Below are positions 1 to 8,078 of a stretch of DNA of 33,104 bases, piece by piece. The stretch comes from RYN-431 sp036388295. Lineage in GTDB: Bacteria; Planctomycetota; Phycisphaerae; Tepidisphaerales; Tepidisphaeraceae. The notes beneath the pieces were generated by a model that saw nothing but the letters and a program-made list of their open reading frames with translations, searched no databases and was not told where the DNA came from. Position 1 is the first letter of the stretch. The number at the start of each line of letters is the position of its first letter. The position numbers and the translations under genes are program-made. Location of the stretch: positions 1 to 33,104 of the forward strand of contig DASVSC010000197.1 in assembly GCA_036388295.1 (NCBI GenBank). The letters are read 5' to 3'.

Positions 1-55
1 GGCCTACAAGGCCGGTTTCAATTTCGTCATTCGGACTTTCACCCAGGAGCCTCTT

Positions 56-616
56 ATGCGCAGCGCCTCATTTTTTGCCGTTCTTCTGTCTGCCGCGTCC
101 GTGTCGTTCGCGGCCGATTCTTATAAGGTCGATCCGGTTCATTCGTCGGTCGTTTTCAGCGCCCACCACGCCAACGCCGGCTACGTGTTCGGCCGGTTTA
201 ACGGGTTCGGCGGTTCGTTTACGCTGGACGACGCCGACCCGACGAAAAGCACCTTCGCGGCCGACATCAAAGTCGACACCGTCGACACGGCCAACGAAAA
301 GCGCGACGCGCACCTGAAGGCCCCCGACTGGTTCAATGCCAAGCAGTACCCGACGATCACGTTCAAAAGCACGAAGGTCGAAAAGGCCGACGACAAGACG
401 CTGACCGTCACCGGCGACCTGACGTTCCACGGCGTCACCAAGCAGGCCAGCTTTCCGGTGAAGCTGACCGGCAAAGGCGAGTTCCCGGCCGGCACGGTGC
501 GGGCGGGCATTCTGGCCGAGTTTGTGGTGAAGATGAGCGACTACGGCATCAAAGGCATGCCCGGCGCGGTGGGCGACGACATCAAGCTGATCGTCGCGTT
601 CGAAGGGACGAAGTAA
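56..616 (+). CDS. YceI family periplasmic protein
   Basis: YceI proteins are small periplasmic lipocalin-like beta-barrels that bind long isoprenoid or amide lipids; most have no proven enzymatic role. The 186-residue length is typical of the family. Residues 1-20 form a signal peptide ending SFA before ADSYKVDPVHSSV, and the YceI hallmarks follow: YKVDPVHSSVVFSA at the mature N-terminus, LKAPDWFNAKQYPTITFKS in the middle and VTGDLTFHGVTKQ near residue 125. The ATG is preceded by AGGAG at 45-49 with six bases between, so the start is well supported. The next gene begins seven bases after the stop, so the two may be co-transcribed. The actual ligand cannot be told from the sequence. Confidence 0.93.
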   Translation: MRSASFFAVLLSAASVSFAADSYKVDPVHSSVVFSAHHANAGYVFGRFNGFGGSFTLDDADPTKSTFAADIKVDTVDTANEKRDAHLKAPDWFNAKQYPTITFKSTKVEKADDKTLTVTGDLTFHGVTKQASFPVKLTGKGEFPAGTVRAGILAEFVVKMSDYGIKGMPGAVGDDIKLIVAFEGTK

Positions 617-622
617 GCGAAC

Positions 623-1471
623 ATGGTCACTGTCGCCGAATTGTTGCGTGTGTTGGTGTTGCCGCTGGTCGTCTCGACGCTGATCGCCGTGATCGGCCGG
701 TGGCGGCTCTGGTCGTGGGCGATGCCGCTGGCGGCGGGTGCGGGCTTTCTGGCCGGGTGGGCTGCCTACACCGGCGTGCCCGGCCTGCCGCCGGCGGACG
801 GGACCGACTGGCTCTTCTGGCTGGCGATCCCGCTGACGCTTTTGGGCATCCTCGACGCCCGGCACGGCGGCGATTGGGGCTGGCTGCTGGGTTTGGCGGC
901 GGGCGCGGTGGCGCTGGGCGTCGCATGGCCGCTGATCGCCAACGGCAGCGTGCCGGCCGCCGGTTCGATTCTGCTCTGCTGCGGGTTCGGCGTGGTCGGG
1001 GCGGTCATGGCGCTCGTCGCCCGCATCGCCCGGCCGATGCTGGGGTCGAAGTCCGTCGGCGTGGCGCTGGCGGCGACGCTGGGGGCGGCGGCGGTGATGG
1101 TGATGAGTTCGAACCTGCGCGTCGTCGGCATTTACGGCATCGCCGCCGCCAGCGCGATGGGGCCGGCCGCGATGCTGATGCCGCGCAAAGGGCGCGGCGT
1201 GACGGTCGTCGCCAGCGGCCTGCTTGCGGGGCTGCTCGCGGGCGGGCATTTCTATCCCGACCCGGGTGTCACCCTGCTGAACCTGACGGTGCTGATGCTG
1301 GCCCCGCTGCTGCTGCTGCCGGCGGCGTTCCTGCCGCTGCGCCGCACGCAGGCGCGGGGCGCGGTGGGCCTGGCGATGGTGCTGATCGCGATCGCCGCCG
1401 TCACCGTGCCGGCCGCGATCGCCGCCAAACACGCGGCCGAGGCGGACCCGTACGGCGGGTCGGGGTATTGA
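623..1471 (+). CDS. polytopic membrane protein of unknown function
   Basis: I do not recognise this 282-residue protein. It is almost entirely hydrophobic, with roughly eight predicted membrane segments rich in Ala, Gly, Leu and Val, short loops, a Trp-rich segment near residues 25-75 and a polar tail ending DPYGGSGY. No catalytic motif or transporter signature is visible. It begins seven bases after the yceI stop and its Shine-Dalgarno sequence is weak, so it may be translated together with yceI. Codon use resembles its neighbours. The frame is open across the whole length and hydrophobicity follows this frame, which supports a real gene. A role in the envelope is only an inference from location. 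Confidence 0.75.
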   Translation: MVTVAELLRVLVLPLVVSTLIAVIGRWRLWSWAMPLAAGAGFLAGWAAYTGVPGLPPADGTDWLFWLAIPLTLLGILDARHGGDWGWLLGLAAGAVALGVAWPLIANGSVPAAGSILLCCGFGVVGAVMALVARIARPMLGSKSVGVALAATLGAAAVMVMSSNLRVVGIYGIAAASAMGPAAMLMPRKGRGVTVVASGLLAGLLAGGHFYPDPGVTLLNLTVLMLAPLLLLPAAFLPLRRTQARGAVGLAMVLIAIAAVTVPAAIAAKHAAEADPYGGSGY

Positions 1472-1484
1472 CGTCGGCGCGTCT

Positions 1485-1652
1485 GGTCCCCTCTCCCCTT
1501 GCGGGGAGGGTTAGAGCATCTTCAGATAACTTGCAGCGTCTCTTCTCCCTCCCCCTTTGCGGGGGAGGGCGGGGTGGGGGTCGCGGACGCCGAAAGACGC
1601 TCGACGCTCCAAGAACCCCTCCCCTAACCCCTCCCGCAAGGGGAGGGGGAGA
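1485..1652. repeat. Family A palindromic repeat, copy A1, with an extra hairpin
   Basis: A small hairpin with CTCCCC/GGGGAG arms sits at 1485-1510. The longer element at 1512-1652 starts TAGAGCATC, has a C-rich/G-rich hairpin near 1543-1570, a spacer of about 40 bases and a second hairpin around 1611-1650 containing AAGAACCCCTCCCCTAACC. The same layout, including TAGAGCATC at the edge, recurs at 29474-29616, and an inverted copy lies at 11584-11694. It fills most of the gap between the membrane protein and the glycosidase (1472-1742), where I see no gene. Confidence 0.85.
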
Positions 1653-1686
1653 AGAGGCTGACCGCTGTAATTCGCATCGTACTAAC

Positions 1687-1722
1687 GCACACAGCCGCCG
1701 GGCGGGCCCGGCGGCTGTGTGC
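1687..1722 (-). terminator. strong hairpin downstream of the GH2 gene
   Basis: Perfect 16-base arms (GCACACAGCCGCCGGG and its complement) enclose a CGGG loop. The hairpin lies 20 bases beyond the stop of the minus-strand glycosidase. No run of T follows, so factor-independent termination is not certain. Confidence 0.55.
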
Positions 1723-1742
1723 GCTTTGTATGGCAAGTCGGT

Positions 1743-4475
1743 TTACTCGAACCGCAGCCAGACCTTGCCGCTGTATTCGCCGTCGGCGTTGAACGGCTCG
1801 CCTTGCGGGCCGGTGGACTGGGGCGTGCCGAACTTGTTGCCCATCGCGTTGATGGCGTGCAGCACGCTGATCTGGCCGTCGGGGTAGCCGGGCGCGACGT
1901 TCTTCGTCAGGTTCTCCGGGGCGCTGTCGGGGGTCAGCAGGTGCAGGAACAGGCCGCGGGTTTCGGGGACGATGCGGATCGCACCGTTCGTGGTGTTGAG
2001 CTTGGCCCAGCGGACGTCGCTGTAGTAGCCGCGGAACTCGGGGTAGACGAAATCTTTCCAGCCGGTGATCGTGTTATTGGGAACCTTGTTCCAGACGTCA
2101 ACCGTGCCGCCTTCCATGCGGTTTTGGTAGACGCGGTACGGGCCGTTGCCGAGGAACTTGGCCCCTTTGACCTGGTCCACGGGCAGGTCGAAGGTGACGC
2201 CGAGGTGGGTGACCGGGCCTTTGGCCTGGATCGTGTAGGCGAAGCAGAACCAGCCGTCTTCGCCGCTGGTCCACTCGACCTTGGTCAGCTTCCCTTCGCC
2301 CGGCGGGACGGGGGGCGGGGCGTTGGTTTGGGGGTTATTGCCGCCGCCTTGACGGCCGGTGATGACCGGGGGCTTGCCCAAGGCCAGACGCGGGCCGCCC
2401 TTGAACGCCAGGGCCTGGCCGGCCTTGGTGGTGGACTGGATCGCGCCGGTGGCGGGATCGACGACGAGGGTGACGTCGCCGCTGGTCAGCTGGCCGTTGG
2501 CGGCCGGCTTGCCGGCGGTCGTGGGGGCGTAGCTTTTCGTGGCGTCGAGCGTGTAGACGCGGCGGATGATTTCCAGGCCGGCGGCGTCGGTCGCACTGAC
2601 GGCCAACGCGTCGGCACCACTGCGATCGGCGGGCAGCGTCAGGGTCAGGTTGCCGTTAGCGCGGGCGGCGACGTCGGGGCTGGCGATGTCGCCCTGCCCG
2701 ACGACCGTGTGCCCGGCCTCGGCGTCGTCCGGGCCGCGGTACTTGATCAGCGACCACTTGAACTTCACGTCCTTCAGCGACGTGAAGTCGTATTCGTTCT
2801 TGACCGGCAGCGTGCCGCCGAAATCGGCGGGCAGTCGGGCCGGCAATTGCACCGGCGACCAGATCTCACGGACGGTATAGAAGCTGGCTTCCTTTTCGCG
2901 ATACGGCCCGACGACGCCGTCCGGGGCGGCGTTGCCGGCGAGGTCCAGGAACTTCGAATCCGGCCGCACCATGCCTTCGTCGGCGAAGACCCAGAAGAAC
3001 CCGCCCGCGTTTTTGGGGCTGGCGCTCATCAGGTCCCAGTAGTCGCGGAAGCCCGCGCCGATGCCGCCGTCGAACAGGCCGTGGAGGAACTCGGTCGGCA
3101 TCACCAGGTTCGGGCCGTTCAGCAGTTCTTTGAGCTGGACGTAGCTGGAGTAGTGGCGGGTTTCCATGTTTTCGTGAAGGCCCCACGGGTGGATCACGTT
3201 GCGCTTCTGCGGGTCCCACTTCTTGAACTCCGGGTCGGCGGCGGTGTTCCAGCCGCCTTCGTTTCCGTTGTCCCAGAACAAGATGCTGGGGTGGTTGACG
3301 TCGCGGCGGACGGTTTGGCCCGCCAGGCGGATGGACGTCGGGGCGTCGTACGACTTCTGCCAGCCGGCCAGTTCGTTCAGCACGTACAGGCCCATTTCGT
3401 CGCACAGTTCGAGGAACGACTTGTCCGGCGGGTAGTGGCTCATGCGCACCGAGTTCATGTTCATCTCGCGGATCAGGCGGATGTCTTCGCGGTCGAGCGC
3501 GGGCGTGAGCGTGCGGCCCGACGTCGGCCAGGCGGCGTGGCGGTTGACGCCCTTGAGGATCACCCGCTTGCCGTTGACGTAAATGCCGTCGCCGGCGCGC
3601 ACTTCGACGGTGCGGAAGCCGAAGCGCTGGGTCGTTTCGTGCAGCACGCTCTCGCCCTGCTGCAGGCGGAAGCGGGCGGTGTAGAGGTTGGGCGTTTCGG
3701 CCGTCCAGGTCTGCGGGTTGGCCACGTTCAGGGTGACGGGCGCGCCCGGCTTGCCGGTGGCGGTGCCGACGACCGAGCCGGCTTTATCGAGGATTTCGAC
3801 TTTCACCGTGTCGGCGTTCTGGACCGTGGGGGTGATGACGTCGGCGTAGAACGAGCCGTCGGCCTTGGCGTTGATGGCCACGCGTTCGATGAACTGCTGC
3901 GGCACGAACTCCAGGAAAACCGGCCGGAAAATGCCGGCGAAGATGTAGTAGTCGGCCATGCGTTCGGCGCGGTTGACCGATTCGTTGTCCGACTTGCGCT
4001 TGACGTTGACTTCCAGCAGGTTTTCCTCGCCGCGCTTCAGCAGGTCGGTGACGTCATATTTGAACTGGTAGAAGCCGCCCTGGTGGACGGGGCCGACGGA
4101 TTTGCCGTTGAGCTTGGCGTCGGTGTCGGTCATCACGCCGTCGAAGACCAGGAACGTGCGTCCCCCGGCCGGGCCGGCGGGCACGGTGAAGCGGTGGCGG
4201 TACTGGCCCTGCTCGACCGGGTCGCGGTCGGTGTAGTAGTGCAGGTTGCCGAACCCGATCATGTCCCAGCAGCTCGGGACGGGAATGGTCGTCCACTTCC
4301 CGCTGTTCTTCCCGGCGGTGCAGTAAAACTCCCAGGGCACGGTGTTGTCGCGGTCGGTGCCGCTGAGGTATTGCCGCTGCGTCTGCGTCGGCTGCGCGGT
4401 CTGCGCGAACGCGTGATGAACGAGTGAACCGGCCAGCAAAGCTGCGGCCACGGCGATGGACTTATTTTTCAACAA
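1743..4475 (-). CDS. secreted GH2 glycosidase, LacZ-type (beta-galactosidase-like)
   Basis: This is a retaining glycoside hydrolase of family 2, 910 residues, exported by a signal peptide (residues 1-24, ending HAFA). Domains in order: jelly-roll sugar-binding domain (about 45-190), Ig-like domain (195-290), TIM barrel (about 291-590), an Ig-like segment and a C-terminal Bgal_small_N-like domain (about 680-905, with FLGNGPYRVYQNRMEG). The acid/base Glu is E406 in WDNGNEGGW; the likely nucleophile is E462 in VMPTEFLHGLF. The start is TTG at 4475, supported by GAGGAGG at 4486-4492, ten bases upstream; no ATG fits. A proline-rich linker lies near residues 715-730. It is transcribed alone, away from the methyltransferase. 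The substrate could be a beta-galactoside or another beta-glycoside of plant or algal polymers; family membership is secure, specificity is not. Confidence 0.92.
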   Translation of the reverse strand: MLKNKSIAVAAALLAGSLVHHAFAQTAQPTQTQRQYLSGTDRDNTVPWEFYCTAGKNSGKWTTIPVPSCWDMIGFGNLHYYTDRDPVEQGQYRHRFTVPAGPAGGRTFLVFDGVMTDTDAKLNGKSVGPVHQGGFYQFKYDVTDLLKRGEENLLEVNVKRKSDNESVNRAERMADYYIFAGIFRPVFLEFVPQQFIERVAINAKADGSFYADVITPTVQNADTVKVEILDKAGSVVGTATGKPGAPVTLNVANPQTWTAETPNLYTARFRLQQGESVLHETTQRFGFRTVEVRAGDGIYVNGKRVILKGVNRHAAWPTSGRTLTPALDREDIRLIREMNMNSVRMSHYPPDKSFLELCDEMGLYVLNELAGWQKSYDAPTSIRLAGQTVRRDVNHPSILFWDNGNEGGWNTAADPEFKKWDPQKRNVIHPWGLHENMETRHYSSYVQLKELLNGPNLVMPTEFLHGLFDGGIGAGFRDYWDLMSASPKNAGGFFWVFADEGMVRPDSKFLDLAGNAAPDGVVGPYREKEASFYTVREIWSPVQLPARLPADFGGTLPVKNEYDFTSLKDVKFKWSLIKYRGPDDAEAGHTVVGQGDIASPDVAARANGNLTLTLPADRSGADALAVSATDAAGLEIIRRVYTLDATKSYAPTTAGKPAANGQLTSGDVTLVVDPATGAIQSTTKAGQALAFKGGPRLALGKPPVITGRQGGGNNPQTNAPPPVPPGEGKLTKVEWTSGEDGWFCFAYTIQAKGPVTHLGVTFDLPVDQVKGAKFLGNGPYRVYQNRMEGGTVDVWNKVPNNTITGWKDFVYPEFRGYYSDVRWAKLNTTNGAIRIVPETRGLFLHLLTPDSAPENLTKNVAPGYPDGQISVLHAINAMGNKFGTPQSTGPQGEPFNADGEYSGKVWLRFE

Positions 4476-4705
4476 TTGAGTCGAGCCTCCTCAAGGCGCC
4501 TGTGTTCTCGAATCTCCGCCCTCCGAATCCGCTCCGGAAGGGCCGGCCATTGGAATGCCGGTTTTTCCGAAAAGCAATCCGACGGCCGCCCCGCCGGACG
4601 TTCGGCCCGGGCGGTGGCATGAGGATATACCGCGCAAGACGCAGGACGTTACAACGGAACGTGGGCGATGAAATGATATGAGGAAGCGGAGGCGGAGCGG
4701 GCGTT
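4476..4705 (-). promoter_or_regulatory. upstream region of the GH2 gene; weak promoter candidate
   Basis: These 230 bases hold no credible gene. On the minus strand TTGTAA (4649-4654) and TATATC (4624-4629) are separated by 19 bases and could be a poor -35/-10 pair about 150 bases before the glycosidase start. Only the Shine-Dalgarno at 4486-4492 is convincing. Confidence 0.25.
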
Positions 4706-4743
4706 CTGGTTCCCTCTCCCGGTACCCCGGGAGAGGGAACCAG
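4706..4743 (-). terminator. Family B palindrome B1, probable terminator of the methyltransferase
   Basis: Seventeen-base perfect arms (CTGGTTCCCTCTCCCGG and its complement) surround TACC. It lies 11 bases past the methyltransferase stop. The same hairpin arm recurs at 12691, 23821 and 33061, so this is a dispersed repeat used as a terminator. Confidence 0.65.
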
Positions 4744-4754
4744 CGGGCGTTGGA

Positions 4755-5837
4755 CTACTTCACTACGGCCGCGGCGCGGGGTTTGCGTTTCACGCGGGCG
4801 CGGCCGAAGGCGTCGGTGGGCGTTTCCTTTTTGCTCGCCCGCTTTTTGTCGTGCACGTCGCCGTTGCCGTCTTTGACGTCAAGGGCGTGTTCCAGGCGTT
4901 TGCGGGCGAAGCCGACGTATTCTTCGCTCTGGTCGAACCCGACGAACCGCCGGCCGAGCAAGGCGGCGCTGACGCACGTCGTGCCGCTGCCGTTGAACGG
5001 GTCGAGGACGATGTCGCCCTCATTGCTGCTGGCCTTGATGATGCGGTCGAGCACGGCGATCGGCATCTGGCAGCCGTGCCACCCTTCGCGCTCCTTGAAC
5101 GTGCCGCACACGCGGCTGATGTTCCAGGTGCTGCTCGTCGGGTCGAAGAACGGCACCTCCGCGCTCGGCAGGCCGTCGGGCATCGGGACGTTCTTGAAGC
5201 CTTGTTCGAAGTACGTCGCCTCCTGCGGCCGCAGGAACCAGGTGTCGTCGGGCAGCTTCCCCTTGCTGTTGGCGCGGGTGTCGGCGTAGACGGTCTGGCG
5301 CGCGCTTTTCACGCGAATCTCGTCGGCGTTGAACGTCAGGTTCGTCAGGCCGGCCTCGGGCTTTTCCTTCGAAAAATACAGGATGTGCGTGTGGCTTTTG
5401 GCGAACTTCTTTTTCGTCTGCTGGCCGAATGTGTAGTGCCACACGATCCAATTCCGCATGTGAAAGCCCAGCTCCCGCCGGGCGATGACGGCTAAATCGG
5501 CGGCGAATTCGTCGCCGATCGCAAGGTAGAAGCTGCCGTTGGGCTTGAGCGCGCGGTAGACGGCCGCCATCCAGTTACGTGAAAAATCCAGGTATTCCTT
5601 TACGCTGCGACGGTCGTCGTAGTTGTGGTACAGGTAGCCGATGTTGAACGGCGGGTCGGCGAAGACCAGATCAACCCAGCCGGGCTGCATGGCGTTCAGC
5701 AGTTCGATGCTGTCGCCGCGCACGACCTGGTTGATGGGCAAACCGCCCTGCTTCAGGGTCCACGGGCGGGCCTTGGCGTCGGCCTCGGTGCGGAAGCCGT
5801 TCTGGTAGGCGATCTGTCGGGCTTCGCTGATGTTCAT
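4755..5837 (-). CDS. solitary beta-class DNA methyltransferase (N6-adenine or N4-cytosine)
   Basis: This protein transfers a methyl group from S-adenosylmethionine to an exocyclic amino group in DNA. Catalytic motif IV, DPPF (residues 61-64), comes before the SAM-binding motif DPFNGSGTT (279-287), the order of the beta class that includes CcrM and HinfI. At 360 residues it is close to CcrM in size. The C-terminus is a basic tail rich in Lys and Arg. I chose ATG 5837 (MNISEARQIAY) rather than the longer frame to 5948, because GAGG lies eight bases upstream and the longer start would cover the divergent thiE start. No restriction nuclease is next to it, so it is an orphan, perhaps regulatory, enzyme. 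DPPF is found in both N6A and N4C enzymes, so the modified base is unsure. Confidence 0.9.
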   Translation of the reverse strand: MNISEARQIAYQNGFRTEADAKARPWTLKQGGLPINQVVRGDSIELLNAMQPGWVDLVFADPPFNIGYLYHNYDDRRSVKEYLDFSRNWMAAVYRALKPNGSFYLAIGDEFAADLAVIARRELGFHMRNWIVWHYTFGQQTKKKFAKSHTHILYFSKEKPEAGLTNLTFNADEIRVKSARQTVYADTRANSKGKLPDDTWFLRPQEATYFEQGFKNVPMPDGLPSAEVPFFDPTSSTWNISRVCGTFKEREGWHGCQMPIAVLDRIIKASSNEGDIVLDPFNGSGTTCVSAALLGRRFVGFDQSEEYVGFARKRLEHALDVKDGNGDVHDKKRASKKETPTDAFGRARVKRKPRAAAVVK

Positions 5838-5842
5838 AAAAT
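5837..5842 (+). promoter_or_regulatory. candidate -10 box for leaderless thiE
   Basis: TAAAAT ends seven bases before the thiE ATG at 5850, which has no Shine-Dalgarno sequence. Such spacing fits a transcript starting at or next to the start codon. The -35 region is weak (CTGTCG at 5814-5819, 17 bases upstream). Confidence 0.45.
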
Positions 5843-5849
5843 CGACCTC

Positions 5850-6926
5850 ATGGAACCGGCTATTCTGCGACTGATCGATGCCAACTGTAACCGAGCCCGA
5901 GAGGCCCTGCGTGTCCTGGAGGATTACGCCCGTTTCGTCCTTGATCATGCGGCCCTTTGCGAGGCCTTAAAAGGCCTGCGTCACGAGTTCCAAACCGCGA
6001 CTGCTTCCTTGCAGGCGCGCGCGATCGCCGGTCGCGATACGAGCGGCGACGTCGGCACCGCCATTACAACCGAAACCGAACACCGGCGCGATTCCACGGC
6101 CGCTGTGGTCACGGCGGCCGGCAAACGGCTCGGCGAAGCCCTTCGAACCATTGAGGAATACCTCAAAACCGAAGACAGCGCGACCGGCCCGGCGGCCAAT
6201 GCCCCATCGCAGGCCCGGCGTATCGAACAGTTACGTTATCGGACATACGACCTCGAACGCATGATTCTACTGACCCTTTCCAAAGGGCGCGAACGAATGC
6301 GGACGATTGCGCTGCACGTGCTGGTCACCGAATCGCTCTGCCGTCGCCCCTGGCTGGAAACGGCGGAACTGGCGCTGCAGGGCGGGGCCGGGTGTTTGCA
6401 ACTGCGGGAAAAGACGATGGACGGCGGCGAACTGCTGAAGCGGGCGCGGCAAATCGTCGCGCTCTGCCGACAGTACCACGCCGTCAGCATCATTAACGAC
6501 CGGCCCGACATCGCCCTGCTCAGCGGGGCCGACGGCGTGCACGTGGGGCAAGGCGATCTGCCCGCCCTCGCCGCCCGGCAGATTTTGGGTCCGGACAAAA
6601 TCGTCGGCGTCAGCACGCGCGAGATGAACCAGGCCCAGCAGGCCATCGTCGACGGGGCCGATTACGTCGGCTGCGGGCCGGTCTTTTCCAGCACGACCAA
6701 GCCGCAAGACAACCTGGCCGGCCTCGCCTACGCCGCCGACGCCGCCCAACGCCTGCCGATCCCCGCCGTCGCGATCAGCGGCATTACCGTCGGGAACGTG
6801 CGGCAGTTATGGGACGCGGGCGTTCGCAGCATCGCCGTCAGCGGCGCGGTGTTGGGCGCGGACGACCCGAAAGCCGCGGCCGGCTTCCTATCGCGTGTAC
6901 TCACGGAAAAAGGAACGCCCGCGTAG
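5850..6926 (+). CDS. thiE: thiamine-phosphate synthase with N-terminal ThiD2-like domain
   Basis: ThiE joins HMP pyrophosphate to thiazole phosphate to give thiamine monophosphate in the cytoplasm. Residues 1-145 form a helical domain beginning LRLIDANCNRAREALRVLED, the signature of the ThiD2 domain, which is proposed to phosphorylate HMP-P, the substrate precursor. Residues from about M150 form the ThiE TIM barrel with LQLREK, IINDRPDIALLSGADGVHVG (diphosphate and Mg binding), GVSTR, DYVGCGPVFSSTTK and AISGI. Total 358 residues, as expected for the fusion. The start is ATG 5850; the frame runs further upstream, but only inside the methyltransferase gene. The divergent methyltransferase starts 12 bases away, so each gene's promoter must lie in the other's 5' region. 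I see no TPP riboswitch and no room for one. The fusion is common in planctomycetes and some other phyla. Confidence 0.94.
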   Translation: MEPAILRLIDANCNRAREALRVLEDYARFVLDHAALCEALKGLRHEFQTATASLQARAIAGRDTSGDVGTAITTETEHRRDSTAAVVTAAGKRLGEALRTIEEYLKTEDSATGPAANAPSQARRIEQLRYRTYDLERMILLTLSKGRERMRTIALHVLVTESLCRRPWLETAELALQGGAGCLQLREKTMDGGELLKRARQIVALCRQYHAVSIINDRPDIALLSGADGVHVGQGDLPALAARQILGPDKIVGVSTREMNQAQQAIVDGADYVGCGPVFSSTTKPQDNLAGLAYAADAAQRLPIPAVAISGITVGNVRQLWDAGVRSIAVSGAVLGADDPKAAAGFLSRVLTEKGTPA

Positions 6927-6940
6927 CGTCTGGGTGCCAA

Positions 6941-7006
6941 GTCAGTAGGGCGGGCACTGCCCGCCGCCGGGGCGGAAACGGCGGGCAGTGCCCGCCCTAC
7001 ACTGAC
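6941..7006. repeat. Family C palindromic repeat, paired copy C1
   Basis: Two perfect 22-base arms (6945-6966 and 6979-7000), each itself a palindrome around GGGCGGGCACTGCCCGCC, face one another across 12 bases, with GTCAG/CTGAC flanks. It lies 14 bases after the thiE stop and may end that transcript. The remaining 7007-7209 holds no gene I can support. Confidence 0.9.
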
Positions 7007-7209
7007 GCAGACGCCGCCCGTGCCGCCTGCGCTCTGGCGTCTTTTCGACCCTCCCATTCGCTTTTCGACGAATCGGCCCCAGATAAACCGCACCAACCGC
7101 ACGCCGTGCAGTGGCGAAAGATTATCAGGACTGTCGCGGGCCCCTCTGCCGCCGTCTTGTGTGATCCGCGTGGGGTAGGCTGAACGGACCTTCAATGGGA
7201 GTGTGCCGT

Positions 7210-7875
7210 ATGACTTGGGTTCGTCCTTCCGCCGTCTGTATGGTTGCCTGCTTCGCCGCCCCGGCCTTCGCTGTGACCAGCTGGAGCACGCCGAGCGGCT
7301 CGAGCGACACCGTCACCTATTCCGAAGGCCAGAGCGCCAACGGCCTGTTCGGCAGCCCGACCGTCGGTGACGACAAGTTCCTGTTCTTCCCGAACAACTT
7401 CACCGCCGAAAGCGGCGCGGAGCAGTCGACCGACACCGCGTCGTTCCTCGTCACCGCCAAGAACGGCCGGAACATCAACCGCGTGTCGGCCGGGTTGTCG
7501 GGGGACTGGTCGATCCTGGGCGACGGCGCGACCGACGCCTTCGGCACCCTCACGCTGACCAACCCGCTGACCAGCGCGATGATCACCCGCACCTTCAGCT
7601 TCACCGGCGACTTCGCCAACGCCGACGGCGAGGGCACCTTCGGCGACACCGTCATCACGCTGCCGCTCGGCTGGAAGAGCGCCCGCGTCAGCCTGGCCGC
7701 CGGCCTGACCGCGACGGCCGAAGACGGGTCGACGTCGTTCGTGCAGTTCAAGAACGCCAACGTCGGCGTCGAGACCGTCCAAGGCGCCGCCGTCCCGCTG
7801 CCGGGCGCCCTGCTCGCCGCCATCCCCGGCGTGGCCGTCGCTTACATGGCCCGTAAACGCATGCGGCGTTCGTAA
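7210..7875 (+). CDS. secreted protein with VPLPA-CTERM sorting signal
   Basis: This 221-residue protein has a signal peptide (residues 1-21, ending PAFA) and a C-terminal sorting signal: VPLPGALLAA at residue 195, a hydrophobic helix and the basic end RKRMRRS. That three-part tail matches VPLPA-type PEP-CTERM signals, which exosortases recognise and cut during surface anchoring or release. The body between them is rich in Ser, Thr, Gly and Asp with predicted beta-strands (e.g. TRTFSFTGDFANADGEG), like an extracellular adhesive or matrix protein. I chose ATG 7210, which has GGGAG seven bases upstream, over the ATG at 7195. No exosortase gene is in the window. The specific role is unknown. Confidence 0.82.
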   Translation: MTWVRPSAVCMVACFAAPAFAVTSWSTPSGSSDTVTYSEGQSANGLFGSPTVGDDKFLFFPNNFTAESGAEQSTDTASFLVTAKNGRNINRVSAGLSGDWSILGDGATDAFGTLTLTNPLTSAMITRTFSFTGDFANADGEGTFGDTVITLPLGWKSARVSLAAGLTATAEDGSTSFVQFKNANVGVETVQGAAVPLPGALLAAIPGVAVAYMARKRMRRS

Positions 7876-7901
7876 GGCCGCTGGCAGCTGAAGACGGATG
7901 A

Positions 7902-7987
7902 AACCGCCAAGACGCCAAGGACGCCAAGGAGAAATACAAAGCCATTGCTTTTCTTTTCTTCTTGGCGTCCTTGGCGTCTTGGCGGTT
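7902..7987. repeat. Family D long inverted repeat
   Basis: Two perfect 27-base arms (7902-7928 and 7961-7987) built from tandem GACGCCAAG units enclose a 32-base loop. It lies 26 bases after the surface-protein stop and before the biosynthetic genes, so it may act as a terminator insulating the two. The bases to 8043 hold a further GCTGGC-rich palindrome and no gene. Confidence 0.9.
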
Positions 7988-8043
7988 CAAGGTCTGCTCT
8001 TCGTCTTTAGCCGCTGGCTATCAGCCGCCAGCCCCTCCCCCGC

Positions 8044-8072
8044 TTGCCGCACCGGCCCATTTTCTCGACAAT
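8044..8072 (+). promoter_or_regulatory. candidate promoter for the biosynthetic operon
   Basis: TTGCCG (8044-8049) and GACAAT (8067-8072) are 17 bases apart, the consensus spacing, and the -10 box ends six bases before the ATG at 8079. There is no Shine-Dalgarno sequence, so a leaderless transcript is likely. This is the best promoter candidate for the eleven-gene run. Confidence 0.5.
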
Positions 8073-8078
8073 GGCCCG

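Noticed and set aside
1719..4427. 902-residue open frame on the plus strand
   Set aside because: It is antisense to the GH2 gene. Its translation is repetitive Val/Gly/Ala/Asp text with no motif, an effect of high GC.
5600..5850. TPP riboswitch upstream of thiE
   Set aside because: The whole upstream region is methyltransferase coding sequence and no THI-box core is visible.
5838..5948. Longer N-terminus for the methyltransferase
   Set aside because: It would run through the thiE N-terminus; ATG 5837 has a good Shine-Dalgarno and the extra residues match no family.
7962..8078. Earlier start for the ACP-dehydratase
   Set aside because: The extra 39 residues come from the family D repeat arm and its neighbour; the ACP helix begins right after ATG 8079.
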